Shown here: positions 56,402 through 64,000 of the stretch, piece after piece | Layout of the letters: the number at the start of each line of letters is the position of its first letter | Numbering within the stretch: the first letter of the stretch is position 1 | Assembly (NCBI GenBank): GCA_048013815.1 | Contig: CM106585.1 | Location: 4,340,001-4,404,000 of the forward strand | Length of the DNA stretch: 64,000 nt | Direction of reading: 5' to 3' | Source: Setoptus koraiensis | Lineage: Eukaryota; Arthropoda | Made by a program: the position numbers and the translations under genes | Notes under the pieces: generated by a model | Database searches by the model: none | Told to the model about the DNA's origin: nothing | What the model saw: the letters and a program-made list of their open reading frames with translations, nothing else

Positions 56402-58100
56402 AATTAATAGCGATAATATGTATGTTGTATTTCAATTATTCACAGGTGTATCAGGCCCAATCCTTACGGTCCAGGGTGAGTTGTGATATAATAGTAATGA
56501 TAAAGTAATAATAGTAATAATAATAACAATCACAATAATAGTAATAATAATAATAATTGTGATGATAGATATTGTATTGATACTGTGTCAGCAAGTGAAC
56601 AGGCAACAGACTAACAACGTACACACACACACACACGCACACACACACTCACACACAGCAAGCAACAAGCAACAAGATCGGGAGGAGCTGTGTGAGCTGA
56701 GCTCTCTCTCTCTCTCTCCCTCTCTAGCTAAGGCCTATGTGTGTGCGCGTTTCTGCCCCCTCTCTAGCTGCCTGTCTGTCCACTCGTCTGCCTGCCAACT
56801 GTGTGTGTGTTTGTGTGTGTGTTTGTGTGTGAGCAATCCACAACAGCAACAGCAGCAGCAACAGCAGCAGCAAACGTTCCACAGAATGCTAGCTAGTGTG
56901 TGTGTGCGTGTGTGTGTGTGTGTGTGTGTGCATGTGCATGTTAGTGTCCTTGCGTGGGCCAGCCCAAAGTAAAAGTCAAAAGCACTTGCTGCAAATGTTG
57001 GGAACGACCCCAATTATACACATTTGTGAGTGTGTGTGTGTGTGTGTGTTACCCCACGACACAACTGCTGCCATATCAGTGGTACCACCGGTACAAGTTT
57101 TGTGTGTGTGTGTGTGTGTGTACACAAGTGCAACCACTATTATTTGTGTGTGTGTGTGTGTGTGTAAGCGACCTCCACCATTCTTTGCAACCATCAAACT
57201 GTATATAGCCTAGCCTGTGTACGACTAGGTGGCATTCAACATTCAACAAGCTATGCAACAAGCTAGCCGGAGCTTATACGACGCACACAAGCTCGACGAA
57301 ACAGCCACCGAGCGGCCGAGCGGCCAGGCAGCGCAAGATACAAGTTGTATGGCATGAATATATGTGCGGATGAAGTTCATTTTAAACTTGGTGTGTATTG
57401 TGTTTGTGTGCAAATACGATCTTATCTCATTATTGATGATGATGGTCTCTCTCCCTCGGCCTGCCAGGCCCGAAGAGCGAGAGACCCAGCCAAAAGAGAG
57501 GCACAAAAGCACATGCTCATGCCTGCTGCCGCTGCACAAGTGTGTATAAGAGCAACAAGTGGTAGTCACAGTCGGTCGCTCCCCACATCCTCATTCGTTT
57601 GAACCTCGTCGTTGTATCGTCGTTCCCCTCACTGCCAGCCAGCCAGCGGTGTGTGTGTGTGTGCGCTTGTGCGCTCATGATTGTGTTGACGACTGGTGCG
57701 CTGGCGCTGTTGTTGTCGTCGTTTGGGCTAAAACGCTGTTGGCCGCTTTTCTCAAACTTGCTTTGCGCTCACAAACGACTAACGAAACATAGCATACGAA
57801 CAGAGAGAGAGAGAGGCTGAGAACTTGTTCCCAACTTACACCAACCGACTGTGTGTGTGTAGTGTCTGGAACGTATAGCAGCATGAGGCCGACTAGGAAC
57901 TAGACCCACTAATTCAGTTTTTGCCACAACTGGTCGACAACGACAACGACCAACAGGCGAACAAGCGAGCCAAACGGAACAGAATAGCGCGCATATTAAG
58001 GCTCGGGCTGGCAGAGCCCGCCGAGTGTCGGAGCGGCTTTTAGGGCCTGTGTGAGTGTGTGTGTGTGTGTGTGCGGAGTTCCCCGCAGTCGCTGGAGCGT
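56402..58100. other. Microsatellite cluster upstream of BTB gene 1
   Basis: An AC tract at 56620-56657, then at least eight TG tracts all on the plus strand: 56800-56832, 56896-56930, 57027-57050, 57100-57122, 57145-57165, 57649-57663, 57850-57861, 58054-58073. ATT/ATA repeats at 56485-56555 and CAG/CAA copies at 56838-56870 add to this. No coding frame supported; it is the promoter side of BTB gene 1. Confidence 0.7.
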
Positions 58101-60331
58101 CGCCCCTCCCAAGCCCAACAAGAACAGAGATTTAACGTTGCCAAAAGGGCACTCACACACACACAAACTCTGTTAGAGGGAATCATTATTTGCCAGCACC
58201 ACCATTGGAACGAGGCAACAAGTGCGCCCTATGCGAGAGCGCACGCAACAACTGCTGTTGCCTCTATTGCCCCTGCGCACAGACGTATTGCAACAACGAC
58301 AGCGACAGCAGCGGCAACAGCAACAACAACAACAATAACAACTACGGCAACAACACTTGAGTGTTAGACAAATCAAATGGTAGCGATGGTAGTGATATTA
58401 CCAGCGGGCAATAGTAGTTGCTGTTTCTACATTTATAACATTCGTACCATTTATAACAGACAGTGAGGCACAAACGCACACTACAACTCATATCATCACA
58501 CAAGAGGGAGAGACGCCAAACAAGATGGAGGGGGCGCGCCTCGCTTTTCTCCTCTTTGTGTGATCGCTCTCTCGGCGGCTCTGCTCCCTGCCTTTGGATT
58601 GTTGTTAGTCGTCGTCGTCGACGATTTATTTAGTTTGGTTGACTCATGCCAACACACACACCACTAGTCGTTGCAGTGCACACTAGCTAGGGCAGACACA
58701 CCAACAGCGACAGAGAGAGGCAAACGCCAGTGCTGCTCTCCCAATCTTCCCAAATCGGGGCTCGTCGACGTCATTATGGTTGGACCTGATTATGGTGGTG
58801 GTGGCAAGTATATGTGCGCTCTCTGATCTGTCTGTCTCTCTGAATCGCTCTACTCGCTCGCCCGCCTGTGTTTGTGTTTATGCCATATTGACTGATTGCT
58901 ATATATACGTTGTGCTCTGTCTGACTCTCTCTCTCTCTCGCAAATACCATTACAGGTCCTAATAACTTGCAAAGAGCAAGGCCGACGACTGAAATTGTGT
59001 GCACTTGTTAACTAATTTGAAGCCATAAGCCCAAGTAATAAACACACACACACTTATTTGCGACAATCAAAAGTAAGTGTGAGATACGGTCTACTTGTTT
59101 GTGTAGGGCGTCTACCGCCGCCCCCTTTCCGGATGGCAGGTTCCCCAAATGCACGCTGCACTTGCGGGGCCCACAATTTCATTTTGCGTTTGGGGCGCCA
59201 ATTTCAAATGCCCCACAGAAAAAGTCTCTACATTGGTTTACATTGGCAGTAAATAAACACTGTCTGGCCAATCATCAGAGAGACATCAGGTCAGACAAAA
59301 GTCGCTGCCGATGCTATCGTCTGACCGGATAACCGGACTCACAGTCAAGATCATGAACTCTTGGGGAATTCCAAGTTGTCTCTGCTACAGGTGCCTTGAC
59401 ATGTGTGAGAACAGGTATTCAGTTAGTCCGCAAATGAGACTGATGGTCAACATTGAGCAGTAGTCTTGATTTAGATATCTTCCTGTTGTGCGCCAATTCT
59501 TTATGGCAACCAGCCACTCTATCCAATAGTTCTACTATCAGCAGGAAAAATATCTAAATCCTCCTGAACTTTTGAACAATCCATATCCTTTCGACATTCA
59601 TCCCTACCACCCAACAATCACCTTGGTGTATCCTACTGTATTCGCAATTTTAGTCGAGAGACGATGGGGCTAACAAATCTGAATTGTACTTCAGGTCGCA
59701 CATTGAAGGCGCTCACTCTGGACTATGTATCAACATGTAGTGAATGGGATGTGTGAGTAGCGTGAAAGTCATCGATCAAACGAATGAATACTACCTTTTT
59801 ACTCTATTCAATGGTTGGTGACTGTCAGTAATAAACCGCTCCACGACATTACTGTTTGTCTACTATCACGGAGAATAATGGTGCATTTGTCATTCTGACA
59901 CAGTAAATACAACGTAGGATCTGTCACATTGGTGGCTGCAGGTATGCCACACACCATCAGTCCACTATAAACAAAAGTCGAATCTAACATTCCAACGCTT
60001 ATTATTGTGGCCGAAAATCTATAGAGCTCACGTTGTTGTTCTTACACGTTAGCAAATAGAGTTAACAAATCATCACTCTTCCTTTGAACAATCTATCTCT
60101 ATAACTAATGGGGAATTAAACAATTTTACACTAGTTAAGTTCGCCAGAGGTTCTGTTCACGACAACTTGGACAGAAAGGCACTCATTCATCAGTATTGAG
60201 GTGTTGGTAATCACGGTTTTCAAGGGTAACTTGTTAGAAAGTAAGCTTTATTATTATCTAACTGCACCCGACAGAGCCTAAGAAGACTTTACCTTAATTT
60301 AATAAATTCATCAAACGTTTTTTTGGTTCTC
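58101..60331. other. Intergenic, no gene supported
   Basis: Left part is GC-moderate with CAA/CAG repeats (58290-58340); one isolated GGGCCC occurs at 59168. Between 59,340 and 60,300 the minus strand has several short open pieces that read like protein but cannot be joined by plausible introns (see rejected list). The right end is the 3'UTR of BTB gene 2. Confidence 0.4.
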
Positions 60332-61837
60332 TCAAATAGGTATACCGTGCTTAACCTTTTTGTGCTCTTTGAGATAATCTTTGCGGCTATAAGAGTTATG
60401 GCATATCTCACATTCAAACCGCTCCCTATCGGTGAAGTGCCTATGCATATGTCTTCTCAGGCTACTTTGTGCTGTGAAAGTCAATCTACATAAGTGACAA
60501 ACGAAAGTCTTATCTGTTTTGTGTGAGTTGATTGGATTTTTTTACCATGAAAATTATTATTGTTAAGTGAGAAAAGAAACTAGGGGTCAGTTTGAGTTCT
60601 ACTAGAGGCATTATGACTAGAAATTTTTCCTTGCGGGAATAGATAGTAGAATAGGATAAAACTAACCTTGAGATTCTCCATTTATTTCATCATTGCCATT
60701 ATCGTCGACAGTTTGACCATCGAAAGATATTTCTGGCTTGAGATGGGTCTCATATTCTTCGTCATCTTCCCCGTAATGTTGTGATAAGGCTTGATGCCAA
60801 TCTTGTTCATCGCCATCTAGAAGCGAATCATTGTTATGAAAGGCATTGTTAGAATCGCAATCATCATCAACACAATCATTATTGCCCAAGTGTGCCGATG
60901 TATCAGAGTCCCCTCTCAAACTAGGTGTGTCGAGCCTTTGGTTTTCATCAGTGGACATCTCGTTACCACTAGACGATGGGCCGGCACCGTCAGAAATTGA
61001 CTGATCATTTAGTAGATCGGAATTGCCTTCCCCTTGCAATATTGTCATAATTGGTTTCCTCGATCTAACAGGTATTCTAATTTTTCTTCTTTTGTAAGAT
61101 GAAGTGCTAGTTGTAGTAGTTGAATTGTCTAAACTAATATTATTGTTATTAATATTGTTGTTATTGCCACAAGAATCACCACCATTAGTAATTTGCTGCA
61201 ATCCATTAGAGGCCGCCGCTGCAGCAGCCGCAGTATTGCCCATTATAATGGCTAATTGTTGATGCATGGTGGATGTTGGTCTATCGGCGGTCGATATCCT
61301 ATCATCGCCTGTTTCCACTGAGGGTGTGAAGAACTGATTATGTAACGACTTGTTGTTATTGTTACTATTATTAATATTATTGTTAGTGATATTATTTATC
61401 AAGTCACTATTGAAAAGTAAGCGATTAGTTAATGATGAGGTACTATTAGCCGACGAATCTGGATTATTAGGTATTTTACTGCTATTCACATTTGTTAGTC
61501 CTTTAATAGTTAATAATTCGGCCGTCTTCAAAAGGCTGGGCAAATGATTGAACGATATATACACCTCGCCACAATACATGTAATCGATCAAAGCTTTAAT
61601 ATCCTGATATTTGACATTAGGCAAGAAAATAACCGGATGCTTGCAAGTGTTTGTTTCGAGTATGTCGTGTAAGTATGTACTGCAAGCGGCTAAAATCATT
61701 TGATGGGCCTTGATGGATTTTCCCTCGCAAGCTAATGTTACATCTACGAAAGCCTGGTCGTCTAGCATCTGTTTGAAGACCTTGAGGACGGTGCCCGTGT
61801 GCTCGTTCCACCTAAGACAGAATTGCTGATCCGCCAT
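60332..61837 (-). CDS. BTB-C2H2 zinc-finger protein 2 (arthropod Broad/Tramtrack type)
   Basis: Probable transcription regulator. Two exons: 61837-60667 and 60513-60332, intron 153 bp (GTTAGT...AACAG, phase 1). The frame after the donor closes at once, which shows the intron is needed. The spliced protein is 450 aa. BTB domain 1-~118 with the arthropod hallmark FCLRWNEHTGTVLKVFKQML, then DDQAFVDVTLACEGKSIKAH, QMILAACSTYLHDIL, ALIDYMYCGEVYISF and LLKTAELLTIKGL. The middle is Asn/Ser-rich with an Ala run, a basic stretch SYKRRKIRIPVRSRKP that could be a nuclear signal, and an acidic end. Exon 2 codes two C2H2 fingers: CHLCRLTFTAQSSLRRHMHRH and CEICHNSYSRKDYLKEHKKVKH, ending GIPI. The fingers are only reached by splicing; an unspliced transcript would give a BTB-only protein of about 391 aa. 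Confidence 0.92.
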
Positions 61838-62630
61838 GTTTTGTTTGTTATTTGATGATCACAACTAATTACAACAGCTTTAAAAATTTGTGTGTAATCG
61901 TCGGGCGCAACAACGAGGCCAGATGTGAAGCGTCTCTGTGAAGTATGTCTCGAGGGGATAGCTACGTTGTTGAACGCACAATGTACGCCTTTTCTAAGAC
62001 GTAGAATATGAAGGCCGAATATAATAGTTCCTGGTGCTTGCTTGCCTGCGTGTGTTTCTGGTGTATTGCCTAATGTTTTGCTAAATTTAAAAAATGTCTC
62101 GCAATGGTTATTGGTTCTGGTGGTTTATCTATGATTTTGTGTCTCCAATGGAGCCCGTGAGTTGTGGGGTGCAAGCGAAGCTGATGGGCGGTCGGGCGGG
62201 TCGGTTGTTCAATCTAGACTGTACACAATGACATGTGTGTCTAGCAATGGTTGCTATACGAGGAGCTTCATGGTTTTTGTGGGCACCATCGCTGCTCGGA
62301 TTGAGGCAATTGAATGAGTAATAGTGCAAATAAGTGAGCCAAAAATTAGTTAGCAAACAACGATTCGTTGTGCTGGTGCCGCTGCCGCTGCATCCACTGT
62401 CCTTTGTATTTATCCTGGGGTTGTTGTTGTTTTTTGATAATAATTAATATTAGTGTGGTGTTTGTATCATAGGTCCGTCGGATTAAATTGAATTAGCGGC
62501 CAATAATATTGCTGTGTGCCAATAGGGACCTGTGACAAGCCCATGATGATAAAATAGAATAAAATAAAATAATATTAAACGATCATATGCTGGCTGGCTG
62601 TCTGGCTAGCTGGCGCACTGGTGCTAGCAG

Positions 62631-62666
<36 letters not shown>

Positions 62667-63668
62667 GGTCAGGCAAACAGGGAGGGTGAGGCAGGCCTAC
62701 GAGCAGCTTACATAATGTGTGTGTGTGTGTTTGTATGAGTTTGAGTGCGTGCGTGTGTTTGTGCGGCTATCTCACTGGGTGCGTGCGTGTGCCTGTGTGT
62801 GCGCGTTAGTGCGATGTGATGTTGATGTGAATTGGATCGGATCGGATCGTATTTTGTTGGATTTTGTTGCCGCCGCCGCCGTCAGTATTGAGACGGCGAG
62901 ATGTGATGTGATGTGATGCGATGTTGCGCGATGGCCATAAATGTTGTTGTGGCGGCTGGTTGTTACATTCACTGGCAAAGTGGCTTCTCTATCGTCGATT
63001 GCACTTGGTCATTTTCAATAGCGCCAGTCAATGGTAGTTATGTGTCATCTGGTCGCCTGTCCGATCTGGTATTTCAAATCCGGTGTTGGCACACGACCAT
63101 TCATGTGAGTGTGTGTGTGTGTCGTTCACTAAAAGCTTGCACTGGCTACACCGAGTATACCGAGAATTTTGTGTGAGCCGAGTCTGGCAGTCTCGCACAC
63201 GTCACAGTGCTGCTCGCTGGCGGGTTTCTGTATCGGCGGCGACGGCGCCGATTCACACAAACGCCCAAAGTCCGACAAGAGGATTGCAGCTCGTCGTCGG
63301 AGTTACACGCCGTGCAACAACGGATAAAGCTGCTGCAAGAGTGTGCGACGAGCAGAACAACCAGCAACAACTGCTATACGCTATGCGTTGTACGCTCCTG
63401 GTTGCGAACGCTCAAACGATGTGTGTTACGTAATGCCCTGGCTTCCATCGCCTGCATGCACCATGATGATGATGATGGTAAACAAGTAATGGCGAGCGAG
63501 GGCTAGGTTGGCATCACCACGGTTGCCTGGGTGGCAGCCACCAATACCATGCCAGGCCATGTTAGCAACCACGCAGACTGGTTCATTGAGGTTGCTCCCT
63601 GTACCATGGCCGTGTCGATACCATCATCGCCGCTACCAACAGCAACACACAACCACACGACAACGAAG

Positions 63669-63708
<40 letters not shown>

Positions 63709-64000
63709 GCATGCATAAACCTGTCGTAACCTGTGCGTCTCTCTATATTTCTAGTCGTAGCGCGACTGGCGTACAAGCTAACCAGTCTTATGGAACAACG
63801 CACACATGCTCACGGTCAAACAACAACAACGAGAAAAAAAACAACATACACATTTCATTCTGGGCACACACACTCCGACGGAATCAACACCGACACAAAA
63901 CAGGTACGAACTAACGGTAACTACAACATCTGGTGCTGCATTCTACCCACGCTACCTGCATAACGCGCTTGTTAGTGCCCCAATTGTCGGTCGGCCATTT
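61838..64000. other. Upstream region of BTB gene 2
   Basis: No gene supported. CA/TG tracts at 62634-62661, 62714-62730, 63104-63122 and 63672-63706; ATGTGATGTG-type repeats at 62900-62925; TTACGTAA at 63426-63433. The GC content rises again towards the right end, in the style of the left arm but weaker. Confidence 0.5.

Noticed and set aside
59340-60300. Run of short minus-strand open pieces, such as one with CGIPAATNVTDPTLYLLCQND and one with SAFNVRPEVQFRF
   Set aside because: They look protein-like and lie in order, but each is only 30-70 codons, length expected by chance here, and the gaps between them are too short or lack proper splice sites. No family recognised.
1-64000. Retroviral, LTR, Polinton, LINE or SINE copies; rRNA; CRISPR
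   Set aside because: Read for reverse transcriptase, integrase and capsid-like stretches, long terminal repeats, poly(A)-tailed copies and spaced direct repeats; none seen. Old, decayed copies could be missed by eye.

Overview
The window is animal nuclear DNA, almost certainly from an arthropod. Evidence: spliceosomal introns with GT/AG ends, AATAAA signals, a Thr-UGU tRNA with pol III boxes, two BTB-zinc-finger genes of the arthropod type, and animal genes such as TAF1, CYFIP and MID1IP1. Genes are intron-poor: TAF1 (1575 codons) is one open frame, and the introns I could place are only 111-153 bp. That style recalls acariform mites, but the species assignment is inference. I see no ribosomal RNA, CRISPR array, retroviral, LTR or Polinton-like sequence.

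Layout. 1-12,500 is GC-rich (about 55-60% in lines I tallied, one line 75%) with no convincing gene. It is packed with unrelated short tandem repeats, perfect inverted repeats and a dispersed GGGCCC motif. 12,500-15,700 grades into ordinary AT-rich DNA. Then come TAF1 (+), a Gln-rich coiled-coil gene (-, tail to tail with TAF1), a 4.3 kb gap, hydroxymethylbilane synthase HMBS (+) convergent with ribosomal protein eL30 (-), tRNA-Thr (-), a two-box HMGB gene (+), a paralogue of the coiled-coil gene (+), CYFIP (-), a probable mariner-type MITE, an HSDL1-like short-chain dehydrogenase (-), a 10 kb gap, a MID1IP1/Spot14 gene (+), a short TTC4-like TPR gene (-), and two BTB-C2H2 genes (-), each behind a microsatellite-rich upstream region.

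Functionally the genes are mostly housekeeping or regulatory and unrelated: transcription initiation (TAF1), chromatin (HMGB), translation (eL30, tRNA), haem synthesis (HMBS), actin control (CYFIP in the WAVE complex), lipid metabolism (MID1IP1, HSDL1-like), an Hsp90 co-chaperone relative (TTC4-like) and two sequence-specific regulators (BTB-ZF).

Best leads: (1) the two coiled-coil genes share an ungapped C-terminal domain (35/77 identical by my count) that I cannot assign to a known family, and in both the stop codon lies inside the AATAAA signal; (2) TAF1 ends after one bromodomain where animals normally have two; (3) the GC-rich left arm, including a 21-bp array alternating CACGTG with TTACGTAA.
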